Positions 38,467 to 48,727 are shown, counted from the first letter of the stretch. The stretch is DNA of 64,000 nucleotides from Lacticaseibacillus porcinae (GCF_003946305.1 NZ_RHNS01000007.1:79376-143375); one strand, 5' to 3'. Notes: generated by a model not told the origin, from the letters alone. Numbers and translations are program-made.

Positions 38467-39722
38467 CAGCTCACCTCATTTTCTAGCGTATAAATCGCTT
38501 GTAATTCAAAACCTTGAGCTGCTTGCATCACTTGTTCGCGAGACACCGCTTGAACGCCTTGGATAAACGTTTCCAGCGTGTGCGGTTGCGTTGGCCATAA
38601 GCTTTCCAGCAAGCCGATCCGGGCGAGAAATCTCGGGGCATCATAAGCCGTTTCGCGATTAGCGATCAACCCATCTTTCATGGTTTGCAACTGCGCATCA
38701 GTAAAATCACCTTGTTGGATCTGTTGCAATTGTTCAGTGATCAATTGCAGGACTTCATCGCGTTTTTCCGCGTCGATCCCTGTTTGGACTGTGACCAGAT
38801 GCCGTGCTTGATCAAAGCTACTTGACGCATAATACGCAAGCGATGCTTTTTCCCGAACGTTGGTGAACAGTTTAGATAACGCAGAGCCGCCGAATAATTC
38901 ATTGGCCACAATGGTTGCATAAGCTTTCTCACCGAAATAATCAGTATCGACGTGATAGCCGAGGTTTAATTTCGCTTGGATCACTGGTGCGATCACTTGA
39001 TCAGTCAGCACCTCATGCATGGGCACGTCAACATCTAACGCTTCAACATCGACACGCCGTGGGGCAAAATCAAAGTCCCCAGCTAACTGTTGCACGGCAG
39101 TTTCATCAACATTGCCTAACACCACGATTTCGATGCGGTCTTGGGCAAGCATTTGTTGATACACTGCCACCAAGTGCTTCGCCGTGACTTTCGCTAACCC
39201 AGCAGGAGTGCCAAATGACGGCGTTGCTTGACTGGGATCGTCTTGAAAATACAACGCCTGCAGTCCAAGGCTAGCTTGAGTTTGGCGATCTTCTTCCAAA
39301 CTTTCCAAATATTGTTTCAAGTTGTGTTGCTCGCGAGTGAAAATCGCCTCATCAAAGCGACCGTTGACCATCAATGGGTGCAACAATACTTGTTTTAAAA
39401 AGGCCATTCCTTGTGCTAGCAAGTCTGCTTGCGCCAGTTGGTCGCTGAGCAGATTCATTGACGCCGTGACGCGGTGCATGCGACCTTCTTTACCGACCCC
39501 GATGCCAAAGCTCGCACCAAACAACCCTTCCAAGTAAGCGGAAAGTTCTGATTGGGTCGGATACTTGCGACTAGCAGTTTCTAATACGCTAGTTAACAAT
39601 GTCCGCGCCGCCACATCAGCTTTTTGTAGTGGCGCTAAGAAGTGCACTGCGATGCGAGTGGTTTTAAATTGCGTGGTGGGGATCACCGTTAAACCCACGC
39701 CTTGTGCTAATTGAATTCGCAT
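38466..39722 (-). CDS. M16-family peptidase-like protein without zinc motif (YmfF)
   Basis: A 418-residue M16-fold protein lacking HxxEH: the equivalent N-terminal region reads RTLLTSVLETASRKYP. It probably forms a heterodimer with YmfH and shapes its substrate chamber. The C-terminal part is recognisable by LFTNVREKASLAYYASSSF, typical of the family. GGAG precedes the ATG. It sits 2 bp after ftsK. Confidence 0.85.
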   Translation of the reverse strand: MRIQLAQGVGLTVIPTTQFKTTRIAVHFLAPLQKADVAARTLLTSVLETASRKYPTQSELSAYLEGLFGASFGIGVGKEGRMHRVTASMNLLSDQLAQADLLAQGMAFLKQVLLHPLMVNGRFDEAIFTREQHNLKQYLESLEEDRQTQASLGLQALYFQDDPSQATPSFGTPAGLAKVTAKHLVAVYQQMLAQDRIEIVVLGNVDETAVQQLAGDFDFAPRRVDVEALDVDVPMHEVLTDQVIAPVIQAKLNLGYHVDTDYFGEKAYATIVANELFGGSALSKLFTNVREKASLAYYASSSFDQARHLVTVQTGIDAEKRDEVLQLITEQLQQIQQGDFTDAQLQTMKDGLIANRETAYDAPRFLARIGLLESLWPTQPHTLETFIQGVQAVSREQVMQAAQGFELQAIYTLENEVS

Positions 39723-39724
39723 GA

Positions 39725-41989
39725 TTACTCCTGTTCTTCTGGGGGATCCACTAAAACTTTCCGTGGCTTAGCGCCGTCTGGTGGGGTGATAATGCCTTGT
39801 TGTTGCAAGTCATCGATCAACCGCGCCGCGCGATTATACCCAATTCTAAAGCGCCGCTGTAACAAACTAGTCGACGCGCTTTGTTGTTGAATGACAAACG
39901 CCTTGGCGTCTTCATATAATTCATCTTCAGAAGCGCCTTGCTCCCCTGATTCTGGCGCCTCACTAGGGGCCATGTCATCGATATATTCTGGTTGCACTTG
40001 ATCGGTGATCGCAGAAACCACGGCTTCCACATCATCAGATGGGATAAACGCCCCTTGGATCCGCATTGGACTTGACGCATCGATCGGTTTGTACAACATA
40101 TCCCCGCGGCCTAACAGCTTTTCAGCGCCGTTGGCATCTAAGATCGTTCGTGAATCGACGCCACTAGATACCGCAAAGGCGATTCGTGATGGAATATTCG
40201 CTTTGATCAACCCAGTGATGACATCAACAGACGGCCGCTGAGTGGCGATAATAATATGGATCCCTGCTGCTCGAGCCATTTGAGCAAGGCGCACGATCGC
40301 CGTTTCCACTTCATTGCCTGCCACCATCATCAAATCTGATAATTCATCAACGATCACCACAATGTAAGGCATTTTGGTCAAGGTCGCATCATCAGATTGT
40401 TCGACTTTTTTGTTGTATTCGCCCATGTTGCGAACACCGGCTGCCGCGAAGCGTTCATAACGGTGTTCCATTTCTTTAAGGACTTTGTTCAATGCACTTG
40501 GCGCAAGCTTTGCTTCAGTGACCACTGGCGTCAACAAATGTGGCACGCCGTTGTAAACGGACAATTCCACTTTCTTGGGATCGATCAACATCATTCGCAC
40601 TTGATCAGGTTTAGCTGTCATTAAAATGCTCGTGATGATGACGTTGATCATGACTGATTTACCAGAGCCTGTCGCCCCGGCAATCAATAAATGCGGCATT
40701 TTGGACAAGTCCATCGTTTGGACATGTCCATTGACGTCTTTACCTAACGGGATCACCAATGGTTTGCCAGGATGCATCGGCGTTTGTTCCAACACATCGC
40801 GGTAGCCAACGGTTGCGATTTGCGTATTCGGCACTTCGATCCCGATCAGCGATTTCCCTGGGATCGGCGCTTCGATCCGAATGTCTTTGGCAGCCAGTGC
40901 TAAAGCTAAGTCGTCAGCTAAGTTAACGATTTTAGAGACTTTGACGCCTGTCGCCGGTTGAATTTCATACTGGGTGATCGACGGGCCTAAAGTCGCAGAT
41001 TTCACAGAAACATCAACGCCAAAAGAATCCATCGTGTCTTTGAGCTTGATCCGGTTTTGTTTGATCAAGTTCACTTCTTTAGATTGATCGACCGTTTGCA
41101 CCGGTGATAACAAACTGATCGGCGGCATAATGTAATCCGCACCAGCACTAGCCGTATCCAATTCCCCTTCGTCATCTGCAGGTTTTGGCTCAGGCTGTGA
41201 TTCAGGCTTTGGTTGCGGTGCTACTGATTGCGGCGCAGGCGTTGGGGCATTGATGGTGAAATCATCAGCTTCAGCCCGCGGTTTTGGTAAGTCTTTATCA
41301 ACAGTTGGTTTTGCTTTTTTAGGTTTGGGTTGTCGCTTAGGCCGCTGCTTTGCTTGGTCTTGCATATTCGCGATCCCAGTTTTCAAACTGTTGATTATTT
41401 TCGCAAAACCTTGGCCGATCACATGAAACACATGAAAAACTTGTTCCGCTTTGACGCCAGCAATAATCAAGATCCCGACGACCGTCAAAATCCCAAATAA
41501 GATCTCAGTGCCGATCATTGAGATCAGCGGGGCAAACAACCCAAACAACAAGCCGCCAACTAAACCACCACCAGCGTCACTGGTCGTCGTCACCAAAGCA
41601 AAATCATTTTGCAACGTGCGCCAAATCGCCAGTTCAAAGTGGCTGTGGACATTGAGTTGCGTCATCGACAAGCCGGTCACCAATACCAAAATACTGATAT
41701 AAGCAAGCAGTCCGCCCCACAACCACCGCGGACGAATATGTGGGAGCGTTGCGGTGGCAGTCAACCACGCACCAAAGCCGGTGAAAAGTACGGTGAGAAA
41801 TAAGAAAGTGTTCCCACCGATCAAGCGGAAGCAGTTAGCAAACACCGCGCCGATCAGCCCGAGGCGAAACATGGCTAATAAGCCGATCACGACGAAGACG
41901 ACCCCTACCCAATTTAAAGTATGGTCTTTTGTCGCGGTGCGGCGGGCTGGTTTGCGTTTGCGGGTGGTCGGTTTACGTCTAGTTGCCAT
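39725..41989 (-). CDS. ftsK: DNA translocase FtsK/SpoIIIE
   Basis: A 754-residue septal DNA pump. Four N-terminal membrane helices (about 25-185) lead to a Pro/Gln/Lys-rich linker (210-290), then alpha and beta motor domains with Walker A GATGSGKS near residue 440 and [12 protein letters not shown]. The C-terminal gamma winged-helix domain contains [13 protein letters not shown] and binds chromosome-orienting sequences in homologues. The linker is short, as in SpoIIIE-type proteins. GAGGAGG precedes the ATG. Confidence 0.95.
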   Translation of the reverse strand: MATRRKPTTRKRKPARRTATKDHTLNWVGVVFVVIGLLAMFRLGLIGAVFANCFRLIGGNTFLFLTVLFTGFGAWLTATATLPHIRPRWLWGGLLAYISILVLVTGLSMTQLNVHSHFELAIWRTLQNDFALVTTTSDAGGGLVGGLLFGLFAPLISMIGTEILFGILTVVGILIIAGVKAEQVFHVFHVIGQGFAKIINSLKTGIANMQDQAKQRPKRQPKPKKAKPTVDKDLPKPRAEADDFTINAPTPAPQSVAPQPKPESQPEPKPADDEGELDTASAGADYIMPPISLLSPVQTVDQSKEVNLIKQNRIKLKDTMDSFGVDVSVKSATLGPSITQYEIQPATGVKVSKIVNLADDLALALAAKDIRIEAPIPGKSLIGIEVPNTQIATVGYRDVLEQTPMHPGKPLVIPLGKDVNGHVQTMDLSKMPHLLIAGATGSGKSVMINVIITSILMTAKPDQVRMMLIDPKKVELSVYNGVPHLLTPVVTEAKLAPSALNKVLKEMEHRYERFAAAGVRNMGEYNKKVEQSDDATLTKMPYIVVIVDELSDLMMVAGNEVETAIVRLAQMARAAGIHIIIATQRPSVDVITGLIKANIPSRIAFAVSSGVDSRTILDANGAEKLLGRGDMLYKPIDASSPMRIQGAFIPSDDVEAVVSAITDQVQPEYIDDMAPSEAPESGEQGASEDELYEDAKAFVIQQQSASTSLLQRRFRIGYNRAARLIDDLQQQGIITPPDGAKPRKVLVDPPEEQE

Positions 41990-42100
41990 GTTTGCCTCCT
42001 CAAAGCTCTTAACTCACCTATTATACACGACGTGAACCGCTAATGAAAAAAGGCTTTCGACTGATATTTTTGCATGAAAATAAATGTGTCATTGACACGA

Positions 42101-42255
42101 AAATCTGTGGGCTCCGATGATTTAGCGCGACTGCAGTGAATTGGACAAGTTGCCGGTGCGGCCGTTTGCAGAAATCGGCGTTTCGCGTATTTTACTCCTA
42201 CTGGCAATTGTCCAATTCACCTCCGTTTTGCCAAATCATCTCCACCCACAGATTT
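42101..42255. repeat. Large imperfect palindrome, copy A1
   Basis: Three matched blocks form the arms: AAATCTGTGGG (42101-42111) with CCCACAGATTT (42245-42255), GATGATTT (42116-42123) with AAATCATC (42233-42240), and GTGAATTGGACAA plus TTGCC (42136-42154) with GGCAATTGTCCAATTCAC (42203-42220). The central loop carries GGTGCGGCCG (42155-42164) and TGCAGAAATC (42167-42176), both found again at 48509-48530. No coding frame is supported. Confidence 0.75.
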
Positions 42256-42351
42256 TGCCAGCTTACAAATTAAATCCGCTCACGTGCGACTTCATTTGAA
42301 AGATAAAATGTCATATCAACATCGACAGAATGCGTTTCGTAGCCATCAGGT

Positions 42352-42580
42352 GAGCGTGAGCTAGCGTAGTGAAGGAAGTGAAATCATCGAACGTGGCAGA
42401 AATATTAGCTAAGACAGCGGGTTTCTGGCTTAGCTAATATTTCAGGTAAATTTCAAGACAAGCGATTTTCTTGGCTTGAAATTTAGGTGAAAGAGCATCG
42501 GCGTTCTTTGCCGATTTCTGCAACCAGCCGGCCACGAGAGATGATTTCAGTTCCGTAACGGAGCTAGCCCACTGTCGCTC
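42352..42580. repeat. Large nested palindrome, copy A2
   Basis: Outer arms are GAGCG/CGCTC, GCTAGC (42360-42365 with 42563-42568), GGAA/TTCC and TGAAATCATC (42379-42388) with GATGATTTCA (42540-42549). They enclose three further hairpins: a perfect 15-bp stem (42399-42413 with 42429-42443), AAATTTCAAG/CTTGAAATTT (42448-42457 with 42475-42484), and a short GC-rich one near 42497-42513. GATTTCTGCA at 42513-42522 is the inverted TGCAGAAATC of the family. Confidence 0.75.
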
Positions 42581-42598
42581 GACGGCGACACATCCAAA

Positions 42599-42629
42599 CG
42601 AAAAAGCCTGACTTCGCAGTCAGACTTTC
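42599..42629 (-). terminator. Terminator after topB
   Basis: Minus-strand AAAGTCTGACT pairs with AGTCAGGCTTT around a GCGA loop and runs into TTTTT. Confidence 0.75.
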
Positions 42630-42633
42630 TCAA

Positions 42634-44688
42634 CTAATCTTTGTTCTTCATGGCCGCTTTCAACGCTAACGCCAGCGGACTTTCTTCTTCAGGTTCCGCT
42701 TGTTTGCTGTATTGTTTCATCAAGCGCTGGGTCTCGCGTTTGTTCACACGCCCTTTTTTCCCTTTAGCCGCAGACATTTGTTCCGTGTTGCCGCAGTTTT
42801 GACACTTGAAGTAATCGCCGTTGTTGCCAGTCAAGATCACCATTTTCTTGTGACAATTCGAGCAGCGGTGATTTGAAAGCTTCGGATCGCGGAAACGACT
42901 GTAGTGACATTCAGGATTCGAGCAAATCAACTTCACGCCCATTTTGGTGGACTTCTCACGCAAGCGCGAACCACATTCTGGACATTTCTTCATCGTTAAG
43001 TTGGGATCGTCGTATTTGACGGTGCTTTGCTTGACTTCTAAGACTAAGCGCTTGGTTGCCGCTTTAATGTCACCCATGAACGCTGAGCGTGTGGTTTGCC
43101 CTTTTTCAATGGCTTGCAGTTGAGCTTCCCAACGTGCGGTGAGATCTGGCGTCACGAGATCTGGATTGACGAGTTTCAACAACGCATGACCTTTGGTGGT
43201 GACCAGCAGTTCGCGACCACGCTTTTCCATTGAACCTGCAGCTTGCAATTTGTCGATAATATCGGCGCGCGTCGCCGGGGTCCCTAAACCGAAATGATCC
43301 ATTTTTCCCAGCAACGTTGCTTCGTTCAGCCGGGCTGGTGGATTCGTTTGATGAGCTTTCACCAGAAACTTACCAGAAAGCTTCGCACCAACTGGTAATG
43401 CCTCGGCACTAGACTTCTCCACCGCTTTAAACCCAGGTTCAATGACGCTAGTCGTCTTCACGGTTAAAGTTTGCTTGCCAGCTTGCAACGTGTACGTCAA
43501 CACATCTGCGCGATAGGCGGGCTTGAACAAATCGATGAACCGCATTGCGATCAAGCGATAAATCTTCAATTCATCTGGTTCCAAACGACTCGGTTCCACC
43601 ATTTCTTCAGTAGGGATCAAGCCGTAATGGTCGCCAACTTTTGCATCGTTGTACACATAATCTGGCGCGGTACCACGTTTTGCCAGTTGCGCCGCAGTTT
43701 TAGAAAAACGCCCCATCGCCGCCAGTCGCGCACCCATCGTCGCTTTCAAGTCAGTGGTCAAATACCGAGAATCAGTCCGAGGATAAGTGACTAACTTCTC
43801 GCGTTCGTACAATCGTTGCAAAGTGTTCAGCGTTTGCTTCGGCGAGAAACCGTACTGAAGGTTTGCGACTTGTTGCAATTCATTCAAATCAAAAGGCAAT
43901 GGCGGCTGCACCGTTTCATGTTTGGTTTTCACTGCAGTGACGGTGAGTTGTTGCTTGCTCAACTGGTCGGCTTCCACTTGCGCAAGGTGTTGATCTGAGA
44001 ATTGATGATCTAAGCTCGCGTTACCTAATGGCGTCTTCACACTGAGTTGATAATAAGTCTGCGGTTTGAATTGATTGATTTTCTCCTCTTGTGCCGCAAC
44101 AAACGCTAAGGTCGGCGTTTGTACCCGACCGGCAGACAGGGAATCGTGATACTTCACCGTCAACGCGCGGGACACATTCAAACCCACTAACCAATCAGCT
44201 TCAGCACGAGCAAGCGCGGCTTGATGCAAGTTTTCAAAATCTGACGCTGGCCGCAAATGCGCAAAACCGTCAATGATTGCGGCATCAGTTTGCGAGGAGA
44301 TCCACAAACGCTTAAGCGGCTTGTTGAACTTCAAATAATCAAAAATATACCGCGCGACTAGCTCCCCTTCACGCCCTGCATCAGTGGCAATAATGCCGAC
44401 TTTAATATCTGAGCGCTTGGCCAAGCTTTTGACCACAGCAAGTTGTTTGTGCGTTTCTTTCAGCGGCGTGATCTCTAAGGTTTCTGGGATCATCGGCAAG
44501 GTGTTGAAGGTCCACTCCGCCCATTCTTTGTGGTATTGTTCAGGCATTTTCAACGTTAACAAATGCCCTAGCGACCAAGTGACAATGTAGCCATTGCCTT
44601 CAAAATAGCCGGCATGTTTTTGATCAGCGTGTAAAACGCGGGCAAGTTCAGCGCCAACGCTAGGTTTTTCTGCAAGAACCAGTTGCAT
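42634..44688 (-). CDS. topB: DNA topoisomerase III (type IA)
   Basis: A 684-residue type IA topoisomerase that relaxes or decatenates DNA by single-strand passage. TOPRIM domain at the N-terminus (LAEKPSVG, then TDAGREGE). The active-site tyrosine is in TYPRTDSRYL near residue 300, and RADI occurs near 470. The C-terminus has two zinc-finger-like CxxC clusters (CPECG...CSNPEC and CSNC...CQNCG) and a basic tail. It differs from TopA in domain order and length. A plasmid or ICE relative is possible, but nothing mobile is adjacent. GAAAGGA precedes the ATG. Confidence 0.9.
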   Translation of the reverse strand: MQLVLAEKPSVGAELARVLHADQKHAGYFEGNGYIVTWSLGHLLTLKMPEQYHKEWAEWTFNTLPMIPETLEITPLKETHKQLAVVKSLAKRSDIKVGIIATDAGREGELVARYIFDYLKFNKPLKRLWISSQTDAAIIDGFAHLRPASDFENLHQAALARAEADWLVGLNVSRALTVKYHDSLSAGRVQTPTLAFVAAQEEKINQFKPQTYYQLSVKTPLGNASLDHQFSDQHLAQVEADQLSKQQLTVTAVKTKHETVQPPLPFDLNELQQVANLQYGFSPKQTLNTLQRLYEREKLVTYPRTDSRYLTTDLKATMGARLAAMGRFSKTAAQLAKRGTAPDYVYNDAKVGDHYGLIPTEEMVEPSRLEPDELKIYRLIAMRFIDLFKPAYRADVLTYTLQAGKQTLTVKTTSVIEPGFKAVEKSSAEALPVGAKLSGKFLVKAHQTNPPARLNEATLLGKMDHFGLGTPATRADIIDKLQAAGSMEKRGRELLVTTKGHALLKLVNPDLVTPDLTARWEAQLQAIEKGQTTRSAFMGDIKAATKRLVLEVKQSTVKYDDPNLTMKKCPECGSRLREKSTKMGVKLICSNPECHYSRFRDPKLSNHRCSNCHKKMVILTGNNGDYFKCQNCGNTEQMSAAKGKKGRVNKRETQRLMKQYSKQAEPEEESPLALALKAAMKNKD

Positions 44689-44699
44689 AAGGATCCTTT

Positions 44700-45209
44700 C
44701 TACTTGAGCTTGTCGTGTTCGTAGGTGTGGGTGCGTTCAAGGCCGGCGAAGTTTTGTTGACGCAAGGCTTCAAAAATCACCAACGCCGCACAGTTAGACA
44801 AGTTCAAGGCACGTACGTTATCAGTCATCGGGATGCGCACCGCTTTTTCAGGGTTTTCGCGCATGAACGGTTCTGGCAAGCCAGTGGTTTCCTTGCCGAA
44901 CATGTAGTAATGATCTTTGGTGGTATCGGAGTAGTCGACATCAGAATAAGTCTTGTCAGCAAACTTCGAGACCAAATACAAGTAGCGCGTATCAGGAACA
45001 GTGGCCATGAAGTCTTCAAGCGAATCATGGTACACGATTTTCACGCTGTTCCAGTAGTCTAAGCCGGCGCGCTTTAAATGCTTGTCGTCGGTTTCAAAGC
45101 CCAGCGGTTTGATCAAATGTAAATAAGAGTCAGTCGCCGCAGCAGTGCGGGCGATGTTACCAGTGTTTGCTGGGATCAGCGGTTCAAACAAAACGATGTG
45201 ATTAGCCAT
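44700..45209 (-). CDS. trmL: tRNA (cytidine/uridine-34 2'-O)-methyltransferase TrmL-like
   Basis: SPOUT-family methyltransferase of 169 residues: [20 protein letters not shown] at the start, FGKETTGLP near 93 and [11 protein letters not shown] near 125 forming the knotted SAM site. It methylates the wobble ribose of certain tRNA-Leu species in homologues. Note tRNA-Leu(CAG) at 61323. The start at 45209 is supported by GGAGG 5 bases upstream. Confidence 0.9.
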   Translation of the reverse strand: MANHIVLFEPLIPANTGNIARTAAATDSYLHLIKPLGFETDDKHLKRAGLDYWNSVKIVYHDSLEDFMATVPDTRYLYLVSKFADKTYSDVDYSDTTKDHYYMFGKETTGLPEPFMRENPEKAVRIPMTDNVRALNLSNCAALVIFEALRQQNFAGLERTHTYEHDKLK

Positions 45210-45290
45210 GATTGCCTCCAAAATTTGTATGTGACTATTCTACCACAGTCCATGAAAAAGGCTGTGAAACAAAGCAGGCTGACACCAAAA

Positions 45291-45347
45291 TACAAACGAG
45301 GCACCCCGTAAAGTCGCACATTGACTTTGCGTGGTGCCTCGCTTGTA
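45291..45347 (-). terminator. Long terminator hairpin after the ketopantoate reductase gene
   Basis: TACAAACGAGGCACC with GGTGCCTCGCTTGTA, plus an inner CGTAAAGTC/GACTTTGCG stem: about 25 bp with few mismatches. The minus strand continues into TTTTG. Confidence 0.65.
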
Positions 45348-45376
45348 TAGCACGTTCTATTTTGAAATTACAGCGC

Positions 45377-46348
45377 TTAGGCTTGCTTGGCTGCCAGTTC
45401 GCGTTGCTTCCCAAGTTCTGCTAAATGCACTTCATGCGTCAAAAAGGCGTGAGTCTTAGCTTCATAGCGATATTCACGCCCGAGTTTCACCAAGTAGCCG
45501 TTGATATAGTCCACTTCTGTTGGGCGATAGTTGTGCATATCTTGATACATCGAAGGATAATGCAGTGGCATCGCGTCTTTGGACACATACATGATGCTGG
45601 CGACTTCATCTTGGCGGGTGTTGATCATTTTCACGCCGGCACGTTCGCAAACATCATACGCTTCATCGATCAATTGCCGCGCCATTTCTTCAGCGCCATC
45701 ATAAGCAGCGAATTCACCCATCGTCATTTCAAACATCGTGCAAATGGTATTGACCACTGAGTTGAAGACGACTTTTGCAAGGATCGTCCCCATGAAGTTG
45801 GTGGTGAGTGTTGGATGGAATTGCGCTTTATCCAATTCGTCAAACAATGCATGGGTGAAGTCGTCAGGCTTTTCCGTGTAGTTGGCCATGTTCATCGAAC
45901 CGGCGCCGCGCTTGCCGATAAAGTCAACATCCCCGGCCCCGTTGAGCACCGTGGCCACTAACGCAGTGCCAGCGATGATTTTTTCAGGGGCAAAGTATTT
46001 GGCGAGCTTTTCAATATGGCCATAGCCATTCATGCAAGTGAAGGCGTATTGCGTTGGTTTAAAGAATGAGGCGCAACGCTTCAACATGTCGGCTAACTGC
46101 ATTTGCTTCAAGAAGAAAATGTAGCAATCAGGCTCGCCTTGATAATCTTCAGGGTAAGAAATGTTGATCGGCACCAGATGTTTATCCTCGTGGTCGCGTG
46201 ACACGTAAGCCCCGCCTTGCGCTTTGATCGTTTCCACGTTTTTGTCCCAACCATCAATAAAATCAACGGTGTTGCCAGCTTCTTGTAACAAGATCCCGTA
46301 ACGTAACCCCATGGCGCCTGCGCCGATCACTGCAAATTTCATCATCAT
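45377..46348 (-). CDS. panE: Ketopantoate reductase family protein (PanE/ApbA)
   Basis: NADPH-dependent reductase of about 322 residues. The N-terminal Rossmann motif is FAVIGAGAMGLRYG. CMNGYGHIEKL lies near 106-116. The C-terminal helical domain carries the conserved region KVVFNSVVNTICTM with the substrate Lys and Asn. The family makes pantoate for coenzyme A, but several lactobacillal members reduce other 2-keto acids, so the substrate is inferred. Three ATG codons in a row make the exact start ambiguous. Confidence 0.82.
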   Translation of the reverse strand: MMMKFAVIGAGAMGLRYGILLQEAGNTVDFIDGWDKNVETIKAQGGAYVSRDHEDKHLVPINISYPEDYQGEPDCYIFFLKQMQLADMLKRCASFFKPTQYAFTCMNGYGHIEKLAKYFAPEKIIAGTALVATVLNGAGDVDFIGKRGAGSMNMANYTEKPDDFTHALFDELDKAQFHPTLTTNFMGTILAKVVFNSVVNTICTMFEMTMGEFAAYDGAEEMARQLIDEAYDVCERAGVKMINTRQDEVASIMYVSKDAMPLHYPSMYQDMHNYRPTEVDYINGYLVKLGREYRYEAKTHAFLTHEVHLAELGKQRELAAKQA

Positions 46349-46444
46349 TACCCCATTTCATTATTATTGATTTCTAATATACGCTTAATCTTACAAAATG
46401 GGGAAGAAATTTGCAGAACTTGCGGAAATTCAGTTTGAAGGCAT

Positions 46445-46483
46445 AAAAAATACCGCCTCGGTGTCTAGCACGGCGAGACGGTA
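46445..46483 (-). terminator. Terminator downstream of rlmA
   Basis: Stem TACCGCCTCG/CGAGACGGTA (one mismatch), with the minus strand ending in TTTTTT. It lies about 120 bp after the rlmA stop; a second inverted repeat CTTTAATCA/TGATTAAAG lies in between. Confidence 0.65.
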
Positions 46484-46600
46484 CCTTAATAAAGTTTCCT
46501 ATCGCTAACTTTAATCAATTTCCCAAAAGCAAGCCCTGATTAAAGCCAGAAATAAAAATGCTTAAGAGTAATTTAACACCAACAGATGCATTTTGCAACA

Positions 46601-47440
46601 CTAAGCATGAGATTTCGTCACCTGTAACAATTTGACGGCGACATGAATGCTGGCCGGTGGGTTCGCTAACAGCTCTGCGCGCTTATCTGCTGGGGCTTGC
46701 CAGCTTAACGGCGTCATCGCCACAATATCTTCAAACTGTGCGGCATTTACAGGGAAATCATAGGTAATGTCTGAAACTTCTGCATCTGGATAAGTCTCGA
46801 GGAACCGTTGCAACACTGGCGCATTGGAATAAGTGCCTTTCGGTGTGCCAGCATACAACCCTTGCCGCAACTCCCGCAAATAATCAGCTTCAGGGATCAC
46901 TTTAAATAACCGCCCACCAGCTTTCAACACCCGATCAAACTCTGCATACGCCCCAGGTGAAAATAAATCGACCAGCACATCAAAAGAATCATCAACAAAA
47001 GGCAGTCGCGCCAGGTCTGCAACACAGAAAAATGCTGATGTGTCTAGTGCTCCAGCTAACTGGATCGCCGGTGCGGAAATATCAAAGCCGATCGCGTCAG
47101 CACCAGTTTTGGCCAGGTCTGCCGTCGGTGTGCCTTCCCCGCAGCCGATATCAAGGAGGCGTTCATCCCCGCTCAGTTGCGCGGCGATACGTTCCACAAA
47201 AGGTGAAAACAACCCTGCTTGTAACACTCGCCGCCGCGCTGCAAGCATTTCTGCGGTGTATTCAGTTTTCACCGGCGCATTCAAGAAGTTGACCGTCCCC
47301 TTTTTCGCGAGGTCATAGCGATGTGCATTGGCGCACAACAACGAGCGGCCTTCCACAAACAGCGGCTCATGACACACCGGACAAGCAAACAATGGTCCTA
47401 ACCCTGCTGCCCATTGTGCCTTTGTATCGATTTTTTTCAA
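46601..47440 (-). CDS. rlmA: 23S rRNA (guanine-N1) methyltransferase RlmA-like
   Basis: A 279-residue protein with an N-terminal zinc finger (CPVC at about 20-23, then CANAH at about 36-40) and a Rossmann methyltransferase domain with LLDIGCGEGTPT near 94. VDLFSPGAY near 158 is typical of RlmA. The family methylates G745 or G748 of 23S rRNA; in Gram-positives position 748 is expected and can affect tylosin and related drug binding. The start is TTG with GGAGG upstream. Confidence 0.88.
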   Translation of the reverse strand: MKKIDTKAQWAAGLGPLFACPVCHEPLFVEGRSLLCANAHRYDLAKKGTVNFLNAPVKTEYTAEMLAARRRVLQAGLFSPFVERIAAQLSGDERLLDIGCGEGTPTADLAKTGADAIGFDISAPAIQLAGALDTSAFFCVADLARLPFVDDSFDVLVDLFSPGAYAEFDRVLKAGGRLFKVIPEADYLRELRQGLYAGTPKGTYSNAPVLQRFLETYPDAEVSDITYDFPVNAAQFEDIVAMTPLSWQAPADKRAELLANPPASIHVAVKLLQVTKSHA

Positions 47441-47516
47441 TTAATTTCCTCCCGGCGTGCCAGCCTGCGTAATTTCTTGTAGAATGGAAGTTATAGAAAC
47501 TACGGAGGGTCTCGCC

Positions 47517-48464
47517 ATGCTTGCAATCTACAAGTTCGATGATACAAAAGCAAAGCTCACGACGCAAACCAAAATCACCCCAGGCGTGTGGATCAATGCC
47601 GTCGCCCCTGATGAAAGCGAACGCCAGCGCCTCATGGAAAAAGCTCATGTCCCAGAAGACTTTCTGTTATATGGCTTAGATCCTGATGAAGGGGCGCGTT
47701 ACGAATACGAACCAGATGACGATGCGCATCTGTTGATTTTTGATATGCCGATCGCCGGGCTCGACAAGAAAAAGCGCGTCACTTACAAAACAGTGCCTTT
47801 GGCGATCATCATGACTAAAACTGCGATCATCACCATCGATCAACAATCACGACCGCTGCTGGCGATGTTCGCGGAAAATCGCGTTCCGCACTTCAACCCG
47901 GGCAAGCGCAATCAAGCGAGCTTGATGATGTTGTATCAAGTGACGATTGCTTATTTGGCGTACTTGCGCGACATCAACAAAGCCCGCGAAGCTTTAGAAA
48001 ACAAGTTGCAAAACAACTTGAAAAACGAAGAACTCTACGCCTTAATGGGCATTCAACGCGGCTTAGTGTACTTTATGATGAGTATTAAAACCGACCGTAA
48101 CGTCCTTGATCAACTTAAGCGCACCAATCCACTAGGTTTAGACGAAGATGATCAAGATCTGCTCGATGACATCATCATTGAAAATCAACAAGGCTCTGAA
48201 ATGGCCGCGATCTCCAACTCCATCTTAAACGAAACCAGCGACACCTATTCTTCGATCATTAACAACAACATGAACGGCGTCATGAAATTCTTAACGTCGT
48301 ATTCGATCATTTTGACGATCCCAACGTTAGTCTTTTCTTTCTACGGCATGAACGTCGAATTGCCTTGGGCGAATATGCATGCCAGCTGGATCATCACCAT
48401 TGCCATTTCCATTGCGATCGGGATTGTCGTTGGCTTTGAGTTCTGGCGGAAGAAATACTTCTAG
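47517..48464 (+). CDS. corA: CorA-family divalent cation transporter
   Basis: A 315-residue magnesium (or cobalt) channel. A large soluble N-terminal domain with a long helix is followed by two C-terminal membrane helices. The pore signature YGMN is in FYGMNVELPW near residue 277, and a basic C-terminus RKKYF follows. The start at 47517 has GGAGGG 7 bases upstream; the longer in-frame start is not supported. The gene is followed by a large palindrome in place of an ordinary terminator. Confidence 0.88.
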   Translation: MLAIYKFDDTKAKLTTQTKITPGVWINAVAPDESERQRLMEKAHVPEDFLLYGLDPDEGARYEYEPDDDAHLLIFDMPIAGLDKKKRVTYKTVPLAIIMTKTAIITIDQQSRPLLAMFAENRVPHFNPGKRNQASLMMLYQVTIAYLAYLRDINKAREALENKLQNNLKNEELYALMGIQRGLVYFMMSIKTDRNVLDQLKRTNPLGLDEDDQDLLDDIIIENQQGSEMAAISNSILNETSDTYSSIINNNMNGVMKFLTSYSIILTIPTLVFSFYGMNVELPWANMHASWIITIAISIAIGIVVGFEFWRKKYF

Positions 48465-48485
48465 GCTGCGACAGTTTGGCGCCGC

Positions 48486-48727
48486 TACGTTGAAATGGAT
48501 AAGTTCCTGGTGCGGCCGACTGCAGAAATCCACGTCGCCGTGAGTTGCAATTGGGTCGGAAGCTGGCCGCCACGCCATAGTGAGATTTGCCTTAGCGGTT
48601 TACCGCTTAGGCAAAGCTGCAGGGAAAGATCCGGCGAGAGGTGAGCGTAGCGAAACTCTCGGCTAGGCAATCCCTTGGACCCTCACTATGGCGTGGCGAG
48701 CCAGCTGGAGATCCAATTTCAACTCAC
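48486..48727. repeat. Large cruciform-type repeat, copy B
   Basis: Arms of about 45 bp, 48540-48584 and 48682-48727, match with a few mismatches (both contain GCCACGCCATAGTGAG in inverted form). Inside are two more stems: CCTTAGCGGT/ACCGCTTAGG (48590-48611) and CGAGAG/CTCTCG (48634-48661). The left flank 48486-48530 shares GGTGCGGCCG (48509-48518) and TGCAGAAATC (48521-48530) with copy A1. It lies between corA and the guaC promoter region; no coding frame is supported. Confidence 0.75.

Noticed and set aside
38466..39722. Loss of the zinc motif in YmfF as a damaged peptidase
   Set aside because: An inactive partner next to an active M16 subunit (YmfH keeps HxxEH) is the normal arrangement.
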